Shown here: positions 56,691 through 64,000 of the stretch, in pieces
Position numbering within the stretch: the stretch's first letter is position 1
How the letters are laid out: every line of letters starts with the position of its first letter
From: Paenibacillus wynnii
GTDB lineage: Bacteria; Bacillota; Bacilli; Paenibacillales; Paenibacillaceae
DNA length: 64,000 nt
Direction: 5' to 3'
Assembly: GCF_030812855.1 (NCBI RefSeq)
Contig: NZ_JAUSTK010000020.1
Span: forward strand, 1 to 64,000
Program-made: the position numbers and the translations under genes
The notes under the pieces: generated by a model
Seen by the model: the letters and a program-made list of their open reading frames with translations, nothing else
The model's database searches: none
What the model was told of the DNA's origin: nothing

Positions 56691-57917
56691 ATGAAAACGG
56701 AACAAGTAATGGAAGGTAAACGCATTTCGAGTTGGATTACTTTTCTATTAGCATCGGCATGTGGTCTTATCGTAGCAAACCTTTATTATGCTCAAACCCT
56801 ATTGGGACCTATCAGTGCTGATACAGGCCTCTCTTCGGCAGCAGCAGGATTAATTGTTACTCTAACTCAAATCGGCTATGTTATTGGGCTGCTGTTTATC
56901 GTACCGCTAAGTGACATTATAGAGAATCGGAGTCTCGCGGTAGGATCGTTATTGGTTGTGATTTGTGCATTGATTGCGGCAGCATTGGCACCAAGTACGC
57001 CTATATTCCTGACTACATCCCTATTCATAGGGTTGGGATCTGTGGTTGCCCAAATCCTGGTACCCTATGCTACTTATTTAGCCCCTGAAGAAGCGCGCGG
57101 CCGCGTGGTGGGAAATGTTATGAGCGGTCTCTTACTCGGAATTATGTTTGCTCGACCGGTGGCAAGTTTTATCACTAGCTTTTGGGGGTGGCAGTCCGTA
57201 TTTGCATTGTCGGCAATGATTATCTCTCTATTGGCGCTTCTACTATGGCGAATTTTGCCTAAACGAAAACCAACGCCTACGATGAATTACAGTCAATTAA
57301 TCGTCTCACTAGGGACTCTTTTAAAACAAACACCAATATTACGCCGTAGGGCCATCTATCAAGCCAGTCAATTTGCAGCCTTTAGCCTTTTCTGGACTGC
57401 TGTTCCTTTACGATTGGCAGATGATTTCGATATGACACAACAAGGCATCGCCTTATTTGCTTTAGCAGGTGTTGGCGGTGCAATAGCTGCACCGATTGCT
57501 GGAAGACTGGCGGATAAAGGTTGGAGCCGAATATTAACAGGACTTGCGATGGTGATTGCCTCCTCGTCTTTTTTACTTTCATACCTTTTTCAAAGTCATT
57601 CGACAACTGCTCTAGCCCTACTCGTTCTTGCCGCTATTATGCTGGATATGGCCGTATCAGGAAATCTTGTCCTTGGACAGCGTGCGATTTATTCATTGGG
57701 GAGTGAAGCAAGAGGACGTTTGAACGGGCTTTTCATGTCCATTTTCTTCATCGGGGGAGCCGTTGGTTCATCTTTAGGCGGCTGGTCATATGCCCATGGA
57801 GGCTGGAGTTCCACTTCTTTGATTGGAATAGTCTTACCACTGATAGCCTTAATTTACTATTTTACAGAGAAAAGAACCGCTACCCATAAGTCTCCTCTGG
57901 ATAACGGTTCTACCTAA
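56691..57917 (+). CDS. MFS exporter under TetR control
   Basis: A 408-aa major-facilitator protein with about 12 helices of the DHA1-type. Motif A-like IVPLSDIIENRSL and EARGRVVGNVMSGLLLGIM are visible. The ATG at 56691 follows GAGGAGG by eight bases. It is controlled from three operators and divergent from a TetR gene, a typical drug or toxin efflux module. Convergent with hydF 29 bases downstream. Substrate unknown. Confidence 0.88.
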   Translation: MKTEQVMEGKRISSWITFLLASACGLIVANLYYAQTLLGPISADTGLSSAAAGLIVTLTQIGYVIGLLFIVPLSDIIENRSLAVGSLLVVICALIAAALAPSTPIFLTTSLFIGLGSVVAQILVPYATYLAPEEARGRVVGNVMSGLLLGIMFARPVASFITSFWGWQSVFALSAMIISLLALLLWRILPKRKPTPTMNYSQLIVSLGTLLKQTPILRRRAIYQASQFAAFSLFWTAVPLRLADDFDMTQQGIALFALAGVGGAIAAPIAGRLADKGWSRILTGLAMVIASSSFLLSYLFQSHSTTALALLVLAAIMLDMAVSGNLVLGQRAIYSLGSEARGRLNGLFMSIFFIGGAVGSSLGGWSYAHGGWSSTSLIGIVLPLIALIYYFTEKRTATHKSPLDNGST

Positions 57918-57946
57918 GCCCAATGATTATGATACATAACGGGATC

Positions 57947-59200
57947 TTACTCCTGCAAACTTTCTTTCCAAGCCAGACTGGCCAGCGGAAACGGGGAAAT
58001 GGCTCTCTCCAAAATACCCTGGACATGCGCAATCGCAACGCCATAATTGACGATCGGTACTCCAGCTTCTACAGCTTGCTCCACCCTCCAGAGCATCTGT
58101 CTGCGATTCATCATACAGCCGCCACAATGCACAATAAGCGAATAATCCTTCACATTATCCGGAAACTTCATTCCATTTGCAAAGTCGAATTCGATTTGTC
58201 TGCCTGTGGCCTGACGGATCCAGCGCGGGATTTTCACTTTACCTATATCATCGGGTTGCTGGTGGTGTGTACAGGATTCGGCGATCAACACTCTGTCACC
58301 ATCCTGTAGTCGGTCGATAGCACGGGCTCCTCTAACCATTTCCTCCAGATTCCCTTTGTTCCGGGCGAAAAGAATCGAGAACGAGGTCAGCGGAATTTCT
58401 TTCGGCATATCTGCAGCAACCTTCAGGAACACCTGTGAATCTGTTATCACTAGCCTAGGCTTCTTACCGAGATTCTCCAAGGTTTCCCTCAACTCATATT
58501 CCTTAGTAACTACTGCAATCGCGTCACTCTCTAGAATGTCGCGAATGGTCTGTTGCTGCGGAAGAATCAGTCTCCCTTTCGGTGCCGCTTTATCAATCGG
58601 GACCACCAGTACGACCAAATCACCCGGATTTATCAGATCTCCGACAATGCGGAATTTATCATCCTCGTTGGGTACAGTGGCGATCAGAGCCTTCTTGAGC
58701 TGAGTGATTCCCTGCTGATCAACTGCAGATACAGGGACCACCTTAAATCCCAGCTTCTCCTCGGAGCTTCTAACAAGATCATCAAGATCTTCAGTATGTG
58801 TTTCTAACAAATCTATCTTATTTAAGATACCAAGTGTTGGGATGGCCTTACTTTGAACGATCTCAGCAATTTGCCGGTCGAAAGAGGTCACACCGCATGC
58901 GGCATCAATGACAATGAGAGCCACATCGGTTTTGTTCAGTACTTCTAGTGTCTTCTTCTTCCGCAGTTCTCCAAGCTCGCCGTCATCATCCAAGCCTGCA
59001 GTATCAATGAACACCACCGGCCCCAGTGGAAGCAACTCCATGGATTTATATACGGGATCAGTCGTTGTCCCTTTAACCGGGGAAACAACAGCGATATCCT
59101 GTCGGGTTACTGCGTTGATAATACTTGATTTGCCTGCGTTGCGCCTGCCGAATAGGGCGATGTGCAAGCGACTTGAGCGGGGGGTATCGTTCACACTCAC
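57947..59200 (-). CDS. hydF: [FeFe]-hydrogenase maturation GTPase HydF, canonical copy
   Basis: A 417-aa protein, the scaffold on which the H-cluster precursor is assembled. The N-terminal GTPase has GRRNAGKSS, DTAGLDDDGELGELR and NKID; the dimer region has APKGRLILPQQQ; the C-terminal Fe-S site has ESCTHHQQPDD (CxH) and VHCGGCMMNRR (HCxxC). The start is GTG 59200 behind AAGGAGAGA; the upstream frame to 59233 has no ribosome site. It is the last gene of the hydrogenase operon, 43 bases after aspA. The second copy lies at 60672-61871. Confidence 0.92.
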   Translation of the reverse strand: MSVNDTPRSSRLHIALFGRRNAGKSSIINAVTRQDIAVVSPVKGTTTDPVYKSMELLPLGPVVFIDTAGLDDDGELGELRKKKTLEVLNKTDVALIVIDAACGVTSFDRQIAEIVQSKAIPTLGILNKIDLLETHTEDLDDLVRSSEEKLGFKVVPVSAVDQQGITQLKKALIATVPNEDDKFRIVGDLINPGDLVVLVVPIDKAAPKGRLILPQQQTIRDILESDAIAVVTKEYELRETLENLGKKPRLVITDSQVFLKVAADMPKEIPLTSFSILFARNKGNLEEMVRGARAIDRLQDGDRVLIAESCTHHQQPDDIGKVKIPRWIRQATGRQIEFDFANGMKFPDNVKDYSLIVHCGGCMMNRRQMLWRVEQAVEAGVPIVNYGVAIAHVQGILERAISPFPLASLAWKESLQE

Positions 59201-59243
59201 GCGGCTCTCTCCTTCAACAGACCGGTATCCCAAGTCTGCTCTG

Positions 59244-60656
59244 TTATTTTCCGGGTATGCCAGGTTTAGTAACTTGATAGAGACTCAGTATTCTATCGAC
59301 CTCAGACTCTGGGAGGATCTTTGACTCTAGCAACACCCGGCGTACTGTTTTGCCTTCACGCCTCGCTTGCTTGGCAATCTCTGCAATTTTCTCATAACCG
59401 ATATGGCCCACTAATGCGGTGGCCAGAACCGTTGAGTTCTCTACCATTTCACTACACCGATCCTCGTGAATGCGAATACCCCGCACACAGCGCTCTTCGA
59501 ACAGACGAACTGCCCTAGTTAATATCTCTAAGGATTCCAATAGGGCATCCGCGATCAGGGGCATAAAAGCATTAAGCTCCAGCTGTCCACTTGCAGCCGC
59601 CATTGTAACTGCCGAATCATTGGCAATGACACGCATTGCAACAAGTCCTATCATCTCAGCCATAACCGGATTCACCTTGCCCGGCATAATCGAGGAACCC
59701 GCCTGTACAGCAGGCAATTCAAGCTCCCCGAAGCCTCCTGTCGGACCGCTCGCCAGAAGACGCAAATCATTGGATATCTTCAATAGGTTCACGGAAGCGG
59801 CCTTCAGCAGACCGGATACTTCAACGAAAACATCCATATTCTGCGTAGGATCCATCGGATATTCGCTCCGCGCCAGACCATAGCCGGTTAAATCTTGCAA
59901 AATGTCAGTGATATAAAACGTATATTTTACCGGCGCATTCATTCCGGTTCCAATGGCTGTGCCCCCAATATTGATTTCCCGCAACCGCTCTTCAACCTTG
60001 TACAGCCGCCACCGATCTCTAGCTATCGCTTTTGCGTAAGCTCCGAAGCCTTGCCCTGCCATCATCGGCAGGGCATCCATCAGCTCCGTACGCCCCAGCT
60101 TGAGGACATTGGCAAATTCATGTTCCTTCTCCTGAAGGGCTTCCTGTAAGGATGCGAAAGCTTGACTGAGCATTCGAACCTGACCGATTGCAGCCATTCT
60201 TAGAGCGGTAGGATAGACATCATTAGTGGATTGGCAGCAGTTGACGTGATCCAGAGGATGTATTCTTGAATAGTCGCCTCTCTCACCACCCAAGATCTCT
60301 ATTGCAAGGTTAGCAATGACTTCGTTGACATTCATATTCGTAGATGTACCGGCCCCCCCCTGCAATGCATCCACAGGGAACTGCTCCTTATAGTTTCCTT
60401 CCAGAATATCATCACAGGCTTTCACGATCGCCTGGGCTATTTCTACCTGATAGGTATTCAGCTTCAGATGAGCCAGTGCCGCCGCCTTCTTCACAGTAAC
60501 TAAGCTATGGATCAAATGAGGGTTAACAGCTCTGCCGCTTACAGGAAAATTATCCATTGCCCGCGCCGTATGGATGCCATAATAAGCAGCCTTGGGTATA
60601 TCCATTGATCCTAATGAATCTTGTTCTTTGCGGGAATAATCCGAAACTTCCTCCAT
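59244..60656 (-). CDS. aspA: Aspartate ammonia-lyase
   Basis: A 470-aa fumarase/aspartase-superfamily enzyme converting aspartate to fumarate and ammonia. GIHTARAMDNFPVSG (about 26-40), the TNMNVNEVIANLA region, and the signature GSSIMPGKVNPVMAEM (about 320-335) are intact. It sits between two hydF genes in a [FeFe]-hydrogenase operon, 15 bases after the divergent hydF. The ammonia it releases may feed the nitrogen of the dithiomethylamine bridge, an inference from the known need for ammonium in H-cluster synthesis. It may equally serve aspartate-to-fumarate respiration. Confidence 0.92.
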   Translation of the reverse strand: MEEVSDYSRKEQDSLGSMDIPKAAYYGIHTARAMDNFPVSGRAVNPHLIHSLVTVKKAAALAHLKLNTYQVEIAQAIVKACDDILEGNYKEQFPVDALQGGAGTSTNMNVNEVIANLAIEILGGERGDYSRIHPLDHVNCCQSTNDVYPTALRMAAIGQVRMLSQAFASLQEALQEKEHEFANVLKLGRTELMDALPMMAGQGFGAYAKAIARDRWRLYKVEERLREINIGGTAIGTGMNAPVKYTFYITDILQDLTGYGLARSEYPMDPTQNMDVFVEVSGLLKAASVNLLKISNDLRLLASGPTGGFGELELPAVQAGSSIMPGKVNPVMAEMIGLVAMRVIANDSAVTMAAASGQLELNAFMPLIADALLESLEILTRAVRLFEERCVRGIRIHEDRCSEMVENSTVLATALVGHIGYEKIAEIAKQARREGKTVRRVLLESKILPESEVDRILSLYQVTKPGIPGK

Positions 60657-60671
60657 TGAGAGACCGCCCTC

Positions 60672-61871
60672 TTAAGACTTCACTTGCAGGACTTCTAGCA
60701 CACGCGGTAAAATCCCATTAAAATAAGCGAAAGCAATACCATAGTTAGTTATCGGCACACCTTGCTCACCGGATCTCAGAAGCCGAATCATCAGTTGTTT
60801 ACGATTAAATACACAACCGCCGCAATGGACAATCAGCTTATATTCGGAAATATTAGCAGGGAAATCAGGACCCACACTAGTTGTGATATCCAGACGACCG
60901 CCGGCGATTTCCTGAAGCTTGGCATTGACCAGCACACGGTCGATCTCCCCGTTATGCGGGTGATGAATACACGCCTCAGATAGCAGAACCTTGTCTCCAG
61001 GCTTCAGATTTGGAATCGTCTCCGCACCTGCCACGAAGGTATCCAAATCCCCTTTGAAACGAGCCATAAGGATCGCAAAAGTGGTTAACGGCACTTCAGA
61101 CGGAATGATTTCATTCACGATGTCAAAAACCTGAGAATCTGTGATCACCAGATCGGGTAAACCTTTTAATTGCATGAGCATTGTTGGCAGCTCTGCTTCT
61201 GTAACAGACAACACCATTACGTGATGATCGAGCAGATCCCGAAGAATTTGCTGTTTGGATGCAATCAGACGATATTTGGGAGCAGGGATCTTATCAGGCA
61301 TTACCATAACGACCATATCTCCTGGGTTGACCAGATCTCCGACAATACTGTTTCGTTCATACTCCACAGGAGCATATACACGTATGGCGTGACGTAAACT
61401 TCCAAGATTGACATTTTTCTTTGCGCTGATTTTAACAATAGGCATATTCAGTTCTCTCTTTAATGAATCGATATCTACATAATGATCGTCGACTTTATTG
61501 ATGACCCCGATAACTGGAATATTCCGTTTTGCCAGTTCATGGTACCATTCCTTCTCTAGCTTATAGTTATTGGACTCATCTGAAAAAATAAGAACACCCA
61601 AATCGGTTAAATCCATTACTTCTCTAGTCTTTTGAACACGGAACTGGCCCAGATCACTGTCGTCATCGATTCCGGCTGTATCCACAATGATGACCGGACC
61701 CACTTTATCCATATTATAAGATTGATATATCGGATCCGTTGTTGATCCCGGCACATCACTGACAATTAAAGCGGTTTGCCCGGTGAGAGTGTTAATCAGA
61801 GTTGATTTGCCGGCATTTCTTCTGCCAAACACAGAAATGTGCATTTTATTCGATTGGGGTGTAGATTGCAT
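60672..61871 (-). CDS. Divergent HydF-like GTPase
   Basis: A 399-aa HydF relative. The GTPase (GRRNAGKST, DTAGIDDDSDLGQFR, NKVD) and the Fe-S ligands EACIHHPHNGE and VHCGGCVFNRK are kept, but the switch reads PGSTTDP instead of KGTTTDP, APKYRLIASKQQ replaces APKGRLILPQQQ, and the G-domain middle is unrelated to that of the canonical copy. It shares ancestry and ligands with HydF but may have a changed role, such as a partner subunit. It lies 18 bases after hydG and 15 before aspA. AGGAGGG precedes the ATG. Confidence 0.85.
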   Translation of the reverse strand: MQSTPQSNKMHISVFGRRNAGKSTLINTLTGQTALIVSDVPGSTTDPIYQSYNMDKVGPVIIVDTAGIDDDSDLGQFRVQKTREVMDLTDLGVLIFSDESNNYKLEKEWYHELAKRNIPVIGVINKVDDHYVDIDSLKRELNMPIVKISAKKNVNLGSLRHAIRVYAPVEYERNSIVGDLVNPGDMVVMVMPDKIPAPKYRLIASKQQILRDLLDHHVMVLSVTEAELPTMLMQLKGLPDLVITDSQVFDIVNEIIPSEVPLTTFAILMARFKGDLDTFVAGAETIPNLKPGDKVLLSEACIHHPHNGEIDRVLVNAKLQEIAGGRLDITTSVGPDFPANISEYKLIVHCGGCVFNRKQLMIRLLRSGEQGVPITNYGIAFAYFNGILPRVLEVLQVKS

Positions 61872-61889
61872 ATCGAATCCCTCCTAATA

Positions 61890-63320
61890 TTAGAAACGCA
61901 AATCCCGTTCTCCGTTCTCGATGCGCCGCAGCCGGTCAACAGTTGCTTTTCTCGCAGCTTCCTTCGGGATATCATCCAGTCCTTTACGAATAATTTCTTC
62001 CCCAAGGATACGGGTCTCTTCATCTGCATAGTCAAGTAAATATTCTTTAAAAGTTAACAGAGAGTTCGGTTGGCATATATTATGAATCTGCCCGGATTTA
62101 GCCAATCTCATGAAGCGGTCACCTGTACGTCCTTCCCGATAACAGGCGGTACAATAGCTGGGAACGTATCCATCCTGACAAAGTCCACGAATAATCTCTT
62201 CCGGTGAGCGATGATCACTCACTTCAAACTGAGGTTTTTCTTTAGACTGACCAGCGGTCCCCTGCTTGGCTTCCATATATCCGCCTACTCCCGTACTGGA
62301 GCCTGCGCTTACTTGGGAAATCCCGAGCTTGATCACCTCATCACGAAAGGACGGCTCTTCACGAGTAGAAAGAATCATCCCGGCATAGGGAACCGCCAAG
62401 CGCAGAACGGCAACCAACTTCTTGAAATCATCATCCTTCACCAGATGGGGATACGTTTCTAAATCCACACCGACCGCCTCACGTAATCTGGGGACAGACA
62501 CGGTATGAGGCCCAACGCCAAATCTCTCTTCCAAGTGTTCAGCGTGCATCAGCATAGCAACCGTATCGTACTTATGGTCATAAAGACCATAGAGAACTCC
62601 TACTCCAACATCATCGAGTCCTCCCATCTGAGCACGATCCATGGCTGTGGTATGCCAGTCGTAATCACGCTTGGGTCCTTGGATATGCATAGCTGCGTAG
62701 GTAGGTCTATGGTACGTTTCCTGGAACAAAATATAAGTCCCCACTTCGGCATCACTAAGCTTCTTGTAATCCTCGACGGTTGTAGCTGCAATGTTAACAT
62801 TCACTCGGCGAATACTCCCATTATCCACTTTCACGGAGTAAATCGTCTGAATCGATTCGACCACATAGTCAATGTCACAATTGACCGGATCTTCTCCGGC
62901 TTCTAAGACAAGTCGTTTGTGACCCAATTCCTGAAGCACGCGGACTTCTTGGGCTAATTCATCCATTCGAAGTCTCCGCCGGAGGAAGTCTTTGTTGGTG
63001 TGTTTATATCCGCAGTATTCGCAATTATTAACACAATAGTTACTGATATATAATGGAGCGAATAGCACTATGCGGTTGCCGTAGATCTTCTCTTTAATAA
63101 CCTTCGAAGATCGGTAAATCTCTTCTAAAATTTCTGCATCTGTAACCTCTAGAAGTACAGCCGCCTCCCGGTGAGTAAGTCCCTTACACTCTCTCGCTTT
63201 CCCAAGTATGGAGTTAATATAGGCGTGGTCACACGCCTTTACTTTGGCTTCTTCCAGACTACTGAGGATTTCCTCATCATTGATAAAATCAGCTGATTCC
63301 CAGTCCTTCTGCAATTTCAT
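61890..63320 (-). CDS. hydG: [FeFe]-hydrogenase maturase HydG
   Basis: A 476-aa radical-SAM enzyme that cleaves tyrosine to give CO and cyanide for the H-cluster. The SAM cluster motif is CVNNCEYC in NYCVNNCEYCGYKHTNKD (about 99-106), and the C-terminal auxiliary cluster motif CTAC-x22-C is YCTACYREGRTGDRFM ... HNICQPN. Length is standard. It follows the hydrogenase gene by 30 bases and precedes the divergent hydF by 18. HydE is not in view and may lie beyond the right edge or elsewhere. Confidence 0.95.
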   Translation of the reverse strand: MKLQKDWESADFINDEEILSSLEEAKVKACDHAYINSILGKARECKGLTHREAAVLLEVTDAEILEEIYRSSKVIKEKIYGNRIVLFAPLYISNYCVNNCEYCGYKHTNKDFLRRRLRMDELAQEVRVLQELGHKRLVLEAGEDPVNCDIDYVVESIQTIYSVKVDNGSIRRVNVNIAATTVEDYKKLSDAEVGTYILFQETYHRPTYAAMHIQGPKRDYDWHTTAMDRAQMGGLDDVGVGVLYGLYDHKYDTVAMLMHAEHLEERFGVGPHTVSVPRLREAVGVDLETYPHLVKDDDFKKLVAVLRLAVPYAGMILSTREEPSFRDEVIKLGISQVSAGSSTGVGGYMEAKQGTAGQSKEKPQFEVSDHRSPEEIIRGLCQDGYVPSYCTACYREGRTGDRFMRLAKSGQIHNICQPNSLLTFKEYLLDYADEETRILGEEIIRKGLDDIPKEAARKATVDRLRRIENGERDLRF

Positions 63321-63350
63321 TAACCTCCTACTGCGTCCTTTGGTGTTAAT

Positions 63351-64000
63351 TTAAAACTTGGAACGCTTCACATAATGAGTGTGCAGCAGTTCGTGTGCCA
63401 GGTGGCTGTTAGGCGTACCCAGAAATTCTTCATAAAGAGCTGTGATATAAGGATTTTTATGAGATTTACGAACCGTTTGTGCTTCATCTTCCGTGTAGAT
63501 GGCTTTTGCGCGTTCAGCCTTAATATCAATTCGTTCGGATGTTCTTGCATCCACGATGGGCTGACCACCGCCCGTAATGCAGCCGCCAACACAGGCCATA
63601 ACTTCAATGAACTCATAGGCCTTTTCCCCGCGTTCCATGGCTTCCATTAGCTTACGGGCATTCCCGAGACCATGAACAACAGCCGTACGAATCTTCTGGC
63701 CGTTAGGCAGCTCGATGACATTTTCTTTGATGCCGTCCATTCCACGGACAGCAGTGTACTCGATGGTTTCCAGATCCTTACCGGAGGTTATTTCGAACAC
63801 AGTACGTAGTGCGGCTTCTGCAACACCACCGGTTGCTCCGAATATAACAGCTGCACCCGAACCTTCGCCGATCGGACTATCGAACGTTTCACCCTTCAGG
63901 TTCACAAAGTCGATTCCGGCTTCTTTGATCATCGCAGCAAGCTCGCGGGTCGTCAGTACCCAATCGACATCCTGCATGCTTTCGTTGGAAAGTTCTTCTC
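63351..64000 (-). CDS. [FeFe]-hydrogenase catalytic subunit, C-terminal part (cut by window edge)
   Basis: The frame continues past the right edge, so only about the last 216 residues are seen. EVMACVGGCITGGGQP is the third H-cluster motif; the usual MACPGGC has Val in place of Pro. The last 60 residues (YITALYEEFLGTPNSHLAHELLHTHY) are the small-subunit domain fused at the C-terminus. It is the head, as far as visible, of the hyd operon. The other two H-cluster motifs and any N-terminal Fe-S domains lie outside the window, so the subtype cannot be told. Confidence 0.9.
   Translation of the reverse strand, partial: EELSNESMQDVDWVLTTRELAAMIKEAGIDFVNLKGETFDSPIGEGSGAAVIFGATGGVAEAALRTVFEITSGKDLETIEYTAVRGMDGIKENVIELPNGQKIRTAVVHGLGNARKLMEAMERGEKAYEFIEVMACVGGCITGGGQPIVDARTSERIDIKAERAKAIYTEDEAQTVRKSHKNPYITALYEEFLGTPNSHLAHELLHTHYVKRSKF

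Noticed and set aside
61890..64000. HydE in the hydrogenase operon
   Set aside because: No second radical-SAM maturase of HydE type is encoded; the only such enzyme has the C-terminal motif of HydG.

Overview
The window reads as low-to-mid GC Firmicutes DNA, most likely a Paenibacillus or close relative. Evidence: Shine-Dalgarno-rich starts, a GH11 xylanase with a CBM36 module, a YmaF protein, an ECF sigma/DUF4179 pair, GshAB, a DUF4362 lipoprotein, and a BirA operator of Firmicutes type. [FeFe]-hydrogenase maturation genes and two Fnr-like boxes suggest a facultative or strict anaerobic lifestyle. This is inferred from gene content; no database search was possible. No rRNA, tRNA or CRISPR array was seen.

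Layout. 0.2-4.1 kb: a minus-strand operon (CoA-transferase, OFA-family transporter, FabK-like flavoprotein) preceded by two Fnr/CRP-like palindromes. 4.7-7.9 kb: a decay zone where a frameshifted rifampicin phosphotransferase (rph) gene is joined to the 3' part of an MFS exporter gene. 8.1-10.5 kb: small-molecule-binding proteins opposite a WYL regulator. 10.7-14.2 kb: an IS256-family transposase remnant, then three small cargo-like genes (two lipoproteins and a DUF6933 protein). Two of them are each followed by a ~190-200 bp structured repeat with the box layout of integron attC sites. 14.3-22.5 kb: a ten-gene operon under a BirA operator, combining a biotin ECF transporter (BioY, EcfA1, EcfA2, EcfT) with an acyl-chain-extension set (AMP ligase, thiolase, two hot-dog dehydratase subunits, SDR reductase, FabK-like enoyl reductase); birA is divergent. 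23.7-34.6 kb: single genes (serine hydrolase, xylanase, YgbA, sigma/anti-sigma, YmaF, malate:quinone oxidoreductase, LysR plus MFS). 34.7-38.9 kb: a 795-aa polyprenyl synthetase with a large extra N-terminal region, and an ABC-F resistance protein behind a transcription attenuator. 39-50.3 kb: a potassium locus, kdpFABC plus a tandem-duplicated kinase-less KdpD and a separate kdpDE pair, with three matching direct-repeat boxes. 50.4-57.9 kb: phosphatase, GshAB, two TetR proteins, CueP and an MFS exporter. 57.9-64 kb: an [FeFe]-hydrogenase operon running in from the right edge (hydrogenase 3' part, hydG, divergent hydF, aspA, canonical hydF); hydE is not in view.

How it fits together. The biotin operon looks like import combined with de novo acyl-chain building, both shut off by BirA when biotin is plentiful. 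The hydrogenase operon may pair assembly of the H-cluster with an ammonia-releasing enzyme. The Kdp boxes suggest KdpE controls its own operon, kdpFABC and a small unknown membrane protein. The least explained region is 11.9-14.2 kb, where unrelated small genes alternate with structured repeats showing compensatory base changes.
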